From NCBI GenBank assembly GCA_016872715.1, contig VGZD01000011.1, positions 1-50,697 on the forward strand: a DNA stretch of 50,697 nucleotides, given 5' to 3'. The notes under the pieces were generated by a model that saw only the letters and a list, made by a program, of their open reading frames with translations, made no database searches and was not told the origin of the DNA. Numbering within the stretch: the stretch's first letter is position 1; the number at the start of each line of letters is the position of its first letter. Positions 20,762 through 28,923 of the stretch are shown piece by piece. The stretch comes from Planctomycetota bacterium. GTDB taxonomy: Bacteria; Planctomycetota; UBA1135; GCA-002686595. The translations under genes were made by a program, and so were the position numbers.

Positions 20762-23239
20762 ATGCACGTCCGCATCCGCACCGCCGCGCTGCTCGCCATC
20801 GCGTTCATTTCCGGTGCGACGGCGCTCGTGTACGAGGTCGTGCTGTTTCGCGGTTTTGGCCTCGCGTTCGGCGTCGCGAGCCACGCCGTGGCGGCCGTCG
20901 TTGGCGCGTTTCTGTTCGGGCTGGGGCTGGGAGCGTGGCTGGCTGGGAAGTGGCTCGCGCGCGCTCGTCCGCTGCGTGCCTACGCGGCGATCGAGCTCGC
21001 GATCGCGCTCTATGGCCTCGCGGCTCCGACGTTGATGCGACTTGCGCGCGAAGCCGCGGAGCGCGGCGAGCTCTCGCTCGGCGCGCCGCTCCTCGCCGTG
21101 CCCGCCGCGTTCGCCCTGCTCGCGTGGCCGACGCTGTGCATGGGCGCGACGTTCCCCTTGCTCGGCCGCGCGATCGCGCAGGGCGCGCGCGCGACGTGGT
21201 CGAGCGTGGGCTGGCTGTACGCATTCAACACGCTCGGAGCCTGCGCGGGCGCGCTGCTCGCCGCCTATGCGCTGCTTCCCGAGCTCGGACTCACGCGCAC
21301 GACGCACGTGGCCCTCGCGGGCAATCTCGCCGTCGCGCTGTTCGCCGCGGCGCTCGCGCGCGGCGAGACGAGCGGTGGATCGGACCAGACCCAAGCCGAA
21401 TCGGCCCCCACGGCCGCGCCGCCCTCGCGCGTTCCCTTGCTGGGCGCGGTCGTGATCTTGGGTGCGTCCTCTCTGGCGCTGCAAGTGCTCGCCAATCGCT
21501 TGCTGCACTCGCTGCTCGGCGGGACGGTGTACGTGTTCGCGGCGGTCGTGGCCGTGTTTCTGTTCGGCCTCGCGGCCGGAGGGGCGGCGGGCGGTCACCT
21601 AGGGCAGCGCACGCGCCAACCCGCGACGGTGCTCGGCGTGCTCGCGCTCGCGTTCGCGCTGTCGATCGGGTTGGGCATCGTGGCGCTGCGTGCGCGAGCG
21701 GGCGGCGAAGACCTGCTCTTGGGTCCCGACAACCTCGCGCTGCTCGAAGCGGGCGAGTGGGTGAGCGAGTATCCGCCGTCGCGCTATCTGCGACTGGCCG
21801 TCGAGCTTTCGAGCAAGCTGTTGGCCGTGCCCACGTTCCTCTCGGGAGCGTTCTTCGCGCTCGCGCTCGCCTGGGTGCGAGGCGCGCGCGCGGAGCTCGG
21901 CGCGGCGCTGGGGCGCGTCTACTTCTGGAACACGCTCGGTTCGATTCTCGGTTCGCTGCTCGCGTCGTTCGTGCTGCTCCCGCAGTTGGGCCTGCGCGGC
22001 TCGTTCGTGGTCGCCTGCGCGCTGCCGATCGCAGCGGGCGTGTGGCTCTTGTGGGGCGCGGCGGCGCGCGCCGAGGGCAGTGGGCAGCTCGTCCGGTTCG
22101 GCGCACTGGCCGCGGCGCTGTGCGCACTGTTCGCATTCCTACCGGGCGAGCCACCGGGCTCACGCGAGCAGTTTCGCACGGTGTTCGTCGCCGATGCCCC
22201 CGCTTCGAGCGCGAAAGTGCAGGAGTTCCTCGACGCGAGCGAGCCCGAGCCGATTCGCAACTTGCGCGTCAACGGCAAGACCGTGGCGTCTTCGATCTTC
22301 ATCGATCGACGGTTGCAGTACTTGTTGGGCGCGATTTCGACGCTCGCCCATCCACAGCCGCGCAAGCTCGCGTGCATCGGGCTGGGCACGGGCATGACCT
22401 CCGCGGCGATGGCGATCTGCGGCGGCGAGCTCGTCGTCGTCGAGATCAGTCCGGCCGTGATCGAGGCGGCACGGTGCTTCGAGGCCTGGAATGGTGCTCT
22501 GCACGAACGCGACGACGTGCGCATCGTGGCCGACGATGGTCGCGCGTGGCTCGCACGCACGCACGAGCGCTTCGACGTGATCTCGGCCGATCCGATCGAC
22601 CCGTGCGTCAGCGGTTCGGCCTATCTGTACACCGAGGAGTACTACCGGCTCGCCCGAGCGCGGCTCGCGCCGCTGGGGCTGATGTCGCAGTGGATTCCGC
22701 TGTACGACTTGGCGCCGAGCGACATCGCCGGGATCGTGCGCACGTTCCGGCGCGTGTTCCCGCACGCGACGGCGTGGGTCACGGGCTACGACATGCTGCT
22801 GCTCGGCGGCGAAGGCCCACTCGAGATCGAGCTCTTGCGCGTCGCGGAGCGACTCGAGGAGCGCGAAGTGCGCGCGCTGCTCGCCGACGTCGGGATCGAG
22901 TCCGCGGAAGAGCTGCTCGGCTGCTGCTTCGCCTCCGAAGCGACGCTCTCGCGCATCGAGGAGCACGCCGAGCGCGTCAACACCGACGACGACCCATGGA
23001 TCGAATTCCACGCGCCGCTGGCGGCCTACGGGAGCTACCCGCTGCCCGCCTATCGCTGGCTCGCCGCGGGCGACGACCCGCCGCCGACCGTCGGCATCGA
23101 CCGTTTCCAGCGCGAAGCCGTGCTCGCCGAGCGTCGAGCGCTCCAGCGGGGCGCGCTCGACTTCGTGGCGCAGATCGAGTCCGGCGCGGGCTTCGGTGCG
23201 GCTCGCACGCGCTACATCGAGTTCCTGCGGCGGCCCTGA
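20762..23239 (+). CDS. Polytopic membrane protein fused to a spermidine-synthase-like domain
   Basis: An 825-residue protein. The first 450 residues contain many hydrophobic helices with two similar halves (AFLFGLGLGAWLAGKWLAR near residue 60; VFLFGLAAGGAAGGHLGQR near 280; FNTLGACAGALLAAY and WNTLGSILGSLLASF). The soluble C-terminal half has a Rossmann domain: CIGLGTGMTSAA, VVEISPAVIEAA, IVADDGRAWLA and DVISADPIDP, matching the spermidine synthase fold. The usual GGGDG is GLGTG and the catalytic Asp region differs, so true aminopropyl transfer is doubtful. Such fusions are common in bacteria and poorly understood. Substrate and role are unknown. Confidence 0.83.
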   Translation: MHVRIRTAALLAIAFISGATALVYEVVLFRGFGLAFGVASHAVAAVVGAFLFGLGLGAWLAGKWLARARPLRAYAAIELAIALYGLAAPTLMRLAREAAERGELSLGAPLLAVPAAFALLAWPTLCMGATFPLLGRAIAQGARATWSSVGWLYAFNTLGACAGALLAAYALLPELGLTRTTHVALAGNLAVALFAAALARGETSGGSDQTQAESAPTAAPPSRVPLLGAVVILGASSLALQVLANRLLHSLLGGTVYVFAAVVAVFLFGLAAGGAAGGHLGQRTRQPATVLGVLALAFALSIGLGIVALRARAGGEDLLLGPDNLALLEAGEWVSEYPPSRYLRLAVELSSKLLAVPTFLSGAFFALALAWVRGARAELGAALGRVYFWNTLGSILGSLLASFVLLPQLGLRGSFVVACALPIAAGVWLLWGAAARAEGSGQLVRFGALAAALCALFAFLPGEPPGSREQFRTVFVADAPASSAKVQEFLDASEPEPIRNLRVNGKTVASSIFIDRRLQYLLGAISTLAHPQPRKLACIGLGTGMTSAAMAICGGELVVVEISPAVIEAARCFEAWNGALHERDDVRIVADDGRAWLARTHERFDVISADPIDPCVSGSAYLYTEEYYRLARARLAPLGLMSQWIPLYDLAPSDIAGIVRTFRRVFPHATAWVTGYDMLLLGGEGPLEIELLRVAERLEEREVRALLADVGIESAEELLGCCFASEATLSRIEEHAERVNTDDDPWIEFHAPLAAYGSYPLPAYRWLAAGDDPPPTVGIDRFQREAVLAERRALQRGALDFVAQIESGAGFGAARTRYIEFLRRP

Positions 23240-23319
23240 CGTTCCAACTCGGGCGCGGGACGGGGCTTGCGAAAGCGCCGCCGAGAGCCGAATCCGCGCA
23301 TGGAGCGGCGTCCGGCCTC

Positions 23320-23327
23320 GCTAGACT
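23320..23327 (+). promoter_or_regulatory. Candidate -10 element GCTAGACT for purF
   Basis: Lies 60 bases before ATG 23388, giving purF a real 5' leader with a hairpin and a purine-rich GGGAG before the start, in contrast to the leaderless genes. Confidence 0.45.
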
Positions 23328-23336
23328 CTCACGCCC

Positions 23337-23360
23337 GCGCCAGCTGTACCCTGCTGGCGC
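23337..23360 (+). promoter_or_regulatory. Perfect hairpin in the purF leader
   Basis: GCGCCAGC, loop TGTACCCT, then GCTGGCGC: an eight-base perfect stem between the candidate -10 and the start codon. It has no T-tract, so it is more likely an operator or an mRNA structure than a terminator. Confidence 0.45.
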
Positions 23361-23387
23361 TCCTTCCACCGGGAGAGCGACGCTCGA

Positions 23388-24875
23388 ATGTGCGGCTTCA
23401 TCGGCATCTACGGTCCCAACGGCAGCAACGTGGCGCTCGAGATCTACGAGGGCCTGCTCGCGGTGCAGCACCGCGGCCAAGACGCGGCGGGCATCACGAC
23501 TTTCACGGACAAGTTCCACGTCAAGAAGGGCCTCGGGCTCGTGCGCGACATTTTCAACGAGCGCAACATGGCGCGCCTGCGCGGGCCGCTCGGCGTCGGC
23601 CACGTGCGCTATCCGACCGTCGGCGTCGGCTCGGACGAGGACGTGCAGCCGTTCCACATGGTGTTCCCCATGGGCATCGCCATGGCGCACAACGGCAACG
23701 TCACGAACTTCCTCGAGCTCAAAGAGCGGCTCGCGCACAAGGGCGTGCGGCTGGGCTCGTCGTGCGACGTCGAGGCGATCTTGTACGTCTTCGCGCGCGC
23801 GCTCGCGGACCGCGTGAAGCCGATCCAGAAGCCGACGCCGGAGGACGTGTTCGCGGCCGTGAAGGTCGTGCACGAGAAGGTCAAGGGCGCGTACTCGGTC
23901 GTCGCGATCCTCGCCGACGGCGGCATGGTGTGCTTCCGCGACCCGTTCGGCATCAAGCCGATCGTGTTCGGCCAAAAGCAGACCGAGCAGGGCACGAGCT
24001 ACGCCTGCGCGAGCGAGTCGGTGGTGCTCGACGTCAACGGCTACGACCGCACGCTCGACATCGGGCCCGGTCAATGCGTGTATGTCGACGTCGACCGCAC
24101 GATCCACCAGCGCAAGCTCGGCGACAAGCCGCACCGGCCGTGCATCTTCGAGTGGGTCTACTTCGCACGCCCGGACTCGATGCTCGACGATATTTCCGTG
24201 TACCGCACGCGTCGCCGCTTCGGCAAGGAGCTCGGCGAGCAGTGGAAGCGCTCGGGCGCACCCGTGCCCGATGCGGTCATCCCGATCCCCGACAGCTCGC
24301 GCGAGGCCGCCATGGCGATGGCCGAGGCGATCGAGGTTCCCTATCGCGAGGGACTCGTCAAGAACCGCTACATCGGCCGCACGTTCATCATGCCGAGCCA
24401 AGGCGCGCGCACGAACTCCGTGCGCCGCAAGCTCAACACGATCCCGCTCGAATTCGCGGGCAAGGACGTGCTGCTCGTCGACGACTCGATCGTGCGCGGC
24501 AACACCTCGAAGCGCATCGTGCAGATGGCTCGCGACGCCGGTGCCCGCAAGGTCTACATGGCGGTCACGAGTCCGCCGCTCGTGAGTCCCTGCCCCTACG
24601 GCATCGACATGGCCACCAAGACCGAGTTCATCGCGACCAATCGTTCGACCGAGGAAATCGCGCGCGAGATCGGCGTCGATCACCTCGTGTACCTCGACCG
24701 CGACGCGATGAACGAGGCCGCGCGCGCGGGGAATCCGAAGCTCGAGAAGTTCTGCAACGCGTGCTTCACGGGCGAGTATCCCACCGGCGACGTCACGCGC
24801 GAGATGTTGATGGCGATCGAGGGCGAGCGCTGCTCGGCGCAGACCGCCATCACGGCCGACGCCGCCCAGACCTGA
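23388..24875 (+). CDS. purF: Amidophosphoribosyltransferase, PurF (iron-sulfur type)
   Basis: A 495-residue enzyme for the first committed step of purine synthesis (PRPP plus glutamine to phosphoribosylamine). C2 in MCGFIGIYG becomes the N-terminal nucleophile of the class II amidotransferase domain after Met removal, with no propeptide. The phosphoribosyl domain has VLLVDDSIVRGNT as PRPP loop and NRYIGRTFIMP. Four Cys positions matching the [4Fe-4S] ligands of the Bacillus subtilis enzyme are present: RPCIFEW, SPPLVSPCPYG and both in CNACFTGEYPTG. It stands alone with its own leader. Very sure. Confidence 0.97.
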   Translation: MCGFIGIYGPNGSNVALEIYEGLLAVQHRGQDAAGITTFTDKFHVKKGLGLVRDIFNERNMARLRGPLGVGHVRYPTVGVGSDEDVQPFHMVFPMGIAMAHNGNVTNFLELKERLAHKGVRLGSSCDVEAILYVFARALADRVKPIQKPTPEDVFAAVKVVHEKVKGAYSVVAILADGGMVCFRDPFGIKPIVFGQKQTEQGTSYACASESVVLDVNGYDRTLDIGPGQCVYVDVDRTIHQRKLGDKPHRPCIFEWVYFARPDSMLDDISVYRTRRRFGKELGEQWKRSGAPVPDAVIPIPDSSREAAMAMAEAIEVPYREGLVKNRYIGRTFIMPSQGARTNSVRRKLNTIPLEFAGKDVLLVDDSIVRGNTSKRIVQMARDAGARKVYMAVTSPPLVSPCPYGIDMATKTEFIATNRSTEEIAREIGVDHLVYLDRDAMNEAARAGNPKLEKFCNACFTGEYPTGDVTREMLMAIEGERCSAQTAITADAAQT

Positions 24876-24946
24876 AGCGCAGTCGTGGCCCCGCGAATTC
24901 GCGACCGTTGTGAACCGACCGCGCCGCGCCGCGGCGGGTCACCAAC

Positions 24947-24974
24947 TTGCATTCTCCGACGGCCGGACTAGTCT
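24947..24974 (+). promoter_or_regulatory. Candidate promoter of the HNH gene
   Basis: TTGCAT (24947-24952), a 16-base spacer and TAGTCT (24969-24974), ending nine bases before ATG 24984. It is the only promoter here where I can propose both hexamers with some confidence. The rest of the 108-base gap has only GC-rich palindromes. Confidence 0.5.
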
Positions 24975-24983
24975 CAAACGGCC

Positions 24984-25586
24984 ATGGGCACCGCCAGCGT
25001 TCTCACGCAACCAGCGCTGGTGCTCAACTCGTCGTGGCTCGCCATCCACACGACCACGGCCTTCGACGCGTTGCGACTGATGTGCAACGGCACGGCGAAG
25101 GCCGTCGTGCCCGAGAACTACGAGCTGCACGGCTTCGAGAGCTGGGTGAGCCTCGCGGTTCCGCCCGACGAGCCCGCCATCCGCACCGTCAAGCTGCGCA
25201 TTCGTGTGCCGGAAATCGTGGTGCTGACCCAATTCGGCGGCCAACCCAACCCGGCCGCGTCGTTCAGCCGCCGCAACCTGTTTCGCCGCGACGACAACCG
25301 CTGCCAGTACTGCGGTCGCCGCCCGGGCACCAAGGAACTCTCGATCGATCACGTGTTCCCGCGCGCGCGCGGCGGCCGGAGCTCGTGGGAAAACTGCGTG
25401 CTCGCCTGCACGGACTGCAATCATCGCAAGCGTGATCGAACGCCCGACGAGGCCGGCATGCGGCTCCTCAAGCTGCCGGTCAAGCCGCGCTGGTCGCCGA
25501 TCCTCGAAGTGCCGGTGGGCCGCGTGCGTCAGAGCTGGTCGCGCTTCGTGAGCGACGCGTACTGGGACGTGAAGCTCGAGCCTTGA
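24984..25586 (+). CDS. HNH endonuclease family protein
   Basis: A 200-residue protein. The N-terminal part (VLNSSWLAIHTTTAFDALRL) is a conserved leader of a widespread stand-alone HNH family. The nuclease core holds zinc Cys pairs C107/C110 (CQYCG) and C142/C145 (CTDCNHRK), with the catalytic LSIDHVFPRARGG (H123) and SSWENC (N137). All motif residues are intact. It is not next to a methylase, integrase or intron, so it is neither an obvious restriction nor homing enzyme. The family also occurs as a single chromosomal gene in cyanobacteria and Planctomycetota (recollection), which suggests a housekeeping DNA role that is still undefined. Confidence 0.9.
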   Translation: MGTASVLTQPALVLNSSWLAIHTTTAFDALRLMCNGTAKAVVPENYELHGFESWVSLAVPPDEPAIRTVKLRIRVPEIVVLTQFGGQPNPAASFSRRNLFRRDDNRCQYCGRRPGTKELSIDHVFPRARGGRSSWENCVLACTDCNHRKRDRTPDEAGMRLLKLPVKPRWSPILEVPVGRVRQSWSRFVSDAYWDVKLEP

Positions 25587-25653
25587 GAGCGCTCGGCGCT
25601 GCGCCGGACCGCTCGCCTTTCGTCGCGTGCGGCCGCTTTCTGGACAGGGCGTG

Positions 25654-26397
25654 CTACGTCGGTCGTGCGGCGATGAACGCGCCGATGCGACCTGAGCGCG
25701 CGGCACCGCCGTGGGTGACCTCGCGCCGATGGGAGGGCAACTCGTCGGCGTGGAGATAGGTGCAGCGATCCGAGAGGTCGATGCGCGTGCAACCGCCGCG
25801 TTCGAGCTGGAGGCGCGCCGCGGCGCGCAGATCGATGCGCGGTCGTGCTCCGAAACGCGCGTGGACGGCGGCTGTGAGATCGGCGCGCTCGAACTGCTCC
25901 GCGACCTCGGGCCCCATCTCACAGCTCTCCAACGACAGGCACGGACCGATCGCGGCCACCGCCGCACGCACGCCGAGGCGCTCGAGCGCCGCGGGAATCA
26001 CGCCGGCCACGAGTCCGCGCCAGCCGGCGTGGATCGCGGCGACGCGCGAACCGTCCGCGCTCGACACGAGCACCGGCACGCAGTCGGCCGTGTAGACGAG
26101 CGCGAGCAGATCCGCGCGCGAGCTCGTCCACGCGTCGCCTTCGAGTGCGCCGAGGGCCGCCCCGAGCTCGTGCACGCTCGCGCCGTGCACTTGCTTCATC
26201 GAGAGCAGCCGTGCGCCGCTCGGGGCGAGCGCGAGCTCGCGCAACGCGTCGAGCGCGAGCCCCTCGCTCTCGCGCAGGTCCATCGGCGCGCCGCCCAGCC
26301 CGATGCGGGTCGTGAACAGGTGCGGGACCCCGACGGCGGAGAGTTCCCTCGATCGATAGCCGACGAGTCCCGTGCGGTGCACCGTGCGCTGGAGCAT
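25654..26397 (-). CDS. pgeF: YfiH/PgeF-type purine nucleoside phosphorylase (laccase domain) protein
   Basis: A 247-residue member of the former laccase-domain family, shown in other bacteria to phosphorylyse purine nucleosides and, in E. coli, to edit peptidoglycan precursors. The zinc-site residues are present: H71 in MKQVHGASV, C106 in VYTADCVPVLV and H123 in AAIHAGWRGLV. The C-terminal region contains AIGPCLSLESCEMG, also typical. ATG 26397 follows TACCCT by six bases. It stands alone, divergent from the YfhO-like gene and convergent with the HNH gene. Confidence 0.92.
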   Translation of the reverse strand: MLQRTVHRTGLVGYRSRELSAVGVPHLFTTRIGLGGAPMDLRESEGLALDALRELALAPSGARLLSMKQVHGASVHELGAALGALEGDAWTSSRADLLALVYTADCVPVLVSSADGSRVAAIHAGWRGLVAGVIPAALERLGVRAAVAAIGPCLSLESCEMGPEVAEQFERADLTAAVHARFGARPRIDLRAAARLQLERGGCTRIDLSDRCTYLHADELPSHRREVTHGGAARSGRIGAFIAARPT

Positions 26398-26403
26398 CCG
26401 CGC

Positions 26404-26411
26404 AGGGTATC
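26404..26411 (-). promoter_or_regulatory. Candidate -10 element GATACCCT for pgeF
   Basis: On the minus strand TACCCT is followed by GCGCGG and the ATG, a six-base spacing. The core matches that of GCTACCCT at 20744. Confidence 0.5.
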
Positions 26412-26472
26412 AGCGCTCGGGCGCGGAACCAGCGCGCGCTGAATCGAGCTGGGCTCAGGGATGCTCCAGCGC

Positions 26473-26480
26473 GCTACGAT
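26473..26480 (+). promoter_or_regulatory. Candidate -10 element GCTACGAT for the YfhO-like gene
   Basis: Ends six bases before GTG 26487, the tightest spacing together with yaeQ and pgeF. Confidence 0.5.
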
Positions 26481-26486
26481 GAGTCG

Positions 26487-28892
26487 GTGAACGCGCAGGC
26501 GAAGCGGGACGTGTGGCTGGCGGCCTGCGTGGCGGCGCTGGTGGCAGGCGTGCTGTTGTGGGAGCCGCTTTTCAGCGTTCGTGACCGCGTTTTCACGACG
26601 GCTGACCTGCTGCAGGGACATCCGGTGCTCTCCGCGCAAGCGCACTGGCTGCCGCGCAACCAACTGCTCTCCGATCCCGTGGTCGAGTTCGTGCCGTGGC
26701 ACGAGTTCTCGCGCGCCGAGCTCGCGCAGGGCCGATTTCCGCTGTGGAATCCGAACAACGGCTGCGGAGTGCCGCACTGGGCCAACTTCCAGTCGGCGGT
26801 GCTGTCCGTGTTCAGCCTGCCGTTCTACGTGCTCCCGCTGAAGTGGGCGCTGCTCGCGAGCGCGTTCCTGAAGAGCTGGGTCGCCGGCGCGGCGCTGTTG
26901 CTGTTCCTGCGCACGCTCGGTCTCTCGCGCACGGCGAGCGCGTGCGGCGCGATCGCATTCCAAGCGAGCGGTCACAACGCGCTGCTGATCGCCTATCCGC
27001 ATGCGGGCGTCGCGGCCTGGGTTCCCGCCGTGCTCCTGTGCGTCGAGAAGCTCGTGAGCGGCGGCGGTCTGCGCAAGTGGTCCATCGGTCTGGTGCTCGC
27101 ACTCGTGGCGATGGCCTACGCCGGTCATCCGGAGACGCTGTTCTTCGGAGCAGCGAGCGTCATCGCCTACACGCTCGCACGCTTGCTGCCCGCACTGCGC
27201 GAACGCCCGGCAGCGACGCTGCGACTCGGAGCGCGCCTCGCCGCGCTGGGCTTCGCCTCTGTCTTGCTCGCGATGCCGCTGGTGTTGCCGTTTCTCGAGT
27301 ACGTACAGCACAGCCCGCGCGCCTTCGGCCTCGAATCGACCTCGCACGTCGCGCTCGATCTCGCGCACTGGCCGCGCTACGTGTTCTCCGACTACCTCGG
27401 AACGCCAGTGGATCGCGCACTCGTCGATCCCGCTCGCCCGACGCCGAACTACGAGATCGCGAACTTGGGCTACACGAGCTGGCTGGCGCTCGTGCTGGCG
27501 CTGCTCGCGCTTCCCGCCGCGCTGCGTTCGGGCAAGACCGTGTCGTTCGCGCTCGCCGCGCTCCTGTGGCCGCTGTGGGCCCACGACGTCTTCGGTCTCG
27601 CGAGCGGAGCGTCCACGGCGTTCGGCCTCGGCTTCATTCCGAGCTACGTCAGCCAAGGAGCATGGGCACTCGCCATCGCCGTGCTCGCCGCTCACGGCGT
27701 GCAGCGCGTGTCCAGCGCGGAGGCACCGCGCACGATCCCATCGATTGCCTTGGCGCTCGGTCTGCTCGCCCTGCTGTTTTCGTGCCGCGCCGCGCTCGAG
27801 CAGCTCTCGACCGCGGTCACGGACGCGGACGACCTCGCCGCGCAGGCGCATGCGTTCGATCACATCATGTGGATCGTCGCGAGCTCGCTCGCGGCCACCC
27901 CGGCGATCCTCGTCCTGCTCTTCGCCGCCAGTCCGCGCGCTCGGCCACTCGCGCTGCTCGCGCTGGCGCTGATGCTCGCCTCGCAGACGGTCGAGGTCCT
28001 GCGCCCGTACCAGATCAGCGTGCAGGAGCGCCTCGTCTATCCGCGAACGGAGCCGATCGAGATCCTCGCACGCGAGACGGCGGGCGAGCGCGTGTTGTTC
28101 GTCGATCCGCTCGGAATTCCGCCGCACGCGAACTTGATGTACGGACTGTCGCTGCCGACTTCCTACGACGCGCTCGGCATCGCGGAATACAACCGGCTCT
28201 ACGGCCTGCTCGTCGAACCGCGCACGTCGTGGCAGGTGGCGACCAAGGCGAGCGAGCACGCGCTCGCCGTGCTGGGCGTGACGCATGTCGCGCTGCCGTC
28301 GGGCAGCGACGGCGGGCCCGGCTCGCGCTGGGAGGGAACGCGCGAGGGAGTCGAGTGCGTCGCCCATTTCCCCGGTCTGTCCCTGTATCGCTTCACGCGT
28401 TCGCGCGGCCGTTTTTGGCTCGCACCCCACGCCGAAGTGCGCGCCGGGCCGCGCAAGGCGCTCTTCCGCACGGTCGAGCCCGAAGTCGATCCCTACGACA
28501 CGGTGATCGTCGGTCCGCAGGTGCCCGAGGGCTTCGAGCCTCGCAAGCGCGGCGCCGTCGCCGATGCAGCTTTGCCCGGCACGCTCTCGCTCGCCCTCGA
28601 CACGCCCGATCGCGTGCGCTTGGAAGTCGACTGTCCTTCGCCGCGCTACTTCGTGGCCGCGCTCTCGCGCTACCCCGGTTGGCAGGCGACGCTCGATGGG
28701 GCTGCGGTCGAGATTCTCGACGCCAACACGGCGTTCATGGCGCTCGACGTGCCCGCGGGACACCATGTGATCGAGCTCTCGTACGAACCCGCCTCGCTGC
28801 GCGACGGCTTGTGGCTGGCGTTGCTCGGTGCCGCCATCGCGCTCGGGCTCGTGCTGTTCCGTGCCCGCAGCCGTCCGGTCGTCGCGCCCTGA
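26487..28892 (+). CDS. YfhO-like polytopic membrane protein
   Basis: An 801-residue protein with an N-terminal helix (WLAACVAALVAGVLLW), a periplasmic loop rich in aromatic residues (FTTADLLQGHPVL, FPLWNPNNGCGVPH) and about a dozen further hydrophobic segments. A soluble region follows (about 500-770), then a last helix (LWLALLGAAIALGLVLF). LWNP...G.P at the first loop and the late SRYPGWQATLDG fit the YfhO family, putative GT-C glycosyltransferases linked to teichoic or glycan modification in Gram-positive bacteria. Acceptor unknown. GTG 26487 is fixed by the -10 element. The family call rests on layout and short motifs. Confidence 0.78.
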   Translation: MNAQAKRDVWLAACVAALVAGVLLWEPLFSVRDRVFTTADLLQGHPVLSAQAHWLPRNQLLSDPVVEFVPWHEFSRAELAQGRFPLWNPNNGCGVPHWANFQSAVLSVFSLPFYVLPLKWALLASAFLKSWVAGAALLLFLRTLGLSRTASACGAIAFQASGHNALLIAYPHAGVAAWVPAVLLCVEKLVSGGGLRKWSIGLVLALVAMAYAGHPETLFFGAASVIAYTLARLLPALRERPAATLRLGARLAALGFASVLLAMPLVLPFLEYVQHSPRAFGLESTSHVALDLAHWPRYVFSDYLGTPVDRALVDPARPTPNYEIANLGYTSWLALVLALLALPAALRSGKTVSFALAALLWPLWAHDVFGLASGASTAFGLGFIPSYVSQGAWALAIAVLAAHGVQRVSSAEAPRTIPSIALALGLLALLFSCRAALEQLSTAVTDADDLAAQAHAFDHIMWIVASSLAATPAILVLLFAASPRARPLALLALALMLASQTVEVLRPYQISVQERLVYPRTEPIEILARETAGERVLFVDPLGIPPHANLMYGLSLPTSYDALGIAEYNRLYGLLVEPRTSWQVATKASEHALAVLGVTHVALPSGSDGGPGSRWEGTREGVECVAHFPGLSLYRFTRSRGRFWLAPHAEVRAGPRKALFRTVEPEVDPYDTVIVGPQVPEGFEPRKRGAVADAALPGTLSLALDTPDRVRLEVDCPSPRYFVAALSRYPGWQATLDGAAVEILDANTAFMALDVPAGHHVIELSYEPASLRDGLWLALLGAAIALGLVLFRARSRPVVAP

Positions 28893-28900
28893 GCGGAGCG

Positions 28901-28915
28901 CCGCGCGAGGCGCGG
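28901..28915. terminator. Small GC hairpin between convergent genes
   Basis: CCGCGC, loop GAG, GCGCGG. It lies just after the YfhO-like stop and before the HAD stop on the other strand. There is no T-tract, so a role as terminator is uncertain. Confidence 0.25.
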
Positions 28916-28923
28916 AGTCGAAA

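Noticed and set aside
20365-23817. Open frame of 1150 codons overlapping the spermidine-synthase-like gene
   Set aside because: Arg/Ala-rich out-of-frame translation, typical of GC-rich shadow frames; the overlapping frame has clear domain motifs.
24891-24903. GCGAATTCGC palindrome and nearby GC-rich repeats as a terminator or binding site
   Set aside because: A ten-base palindrome without a T-tract or second copy; common at this base composition.
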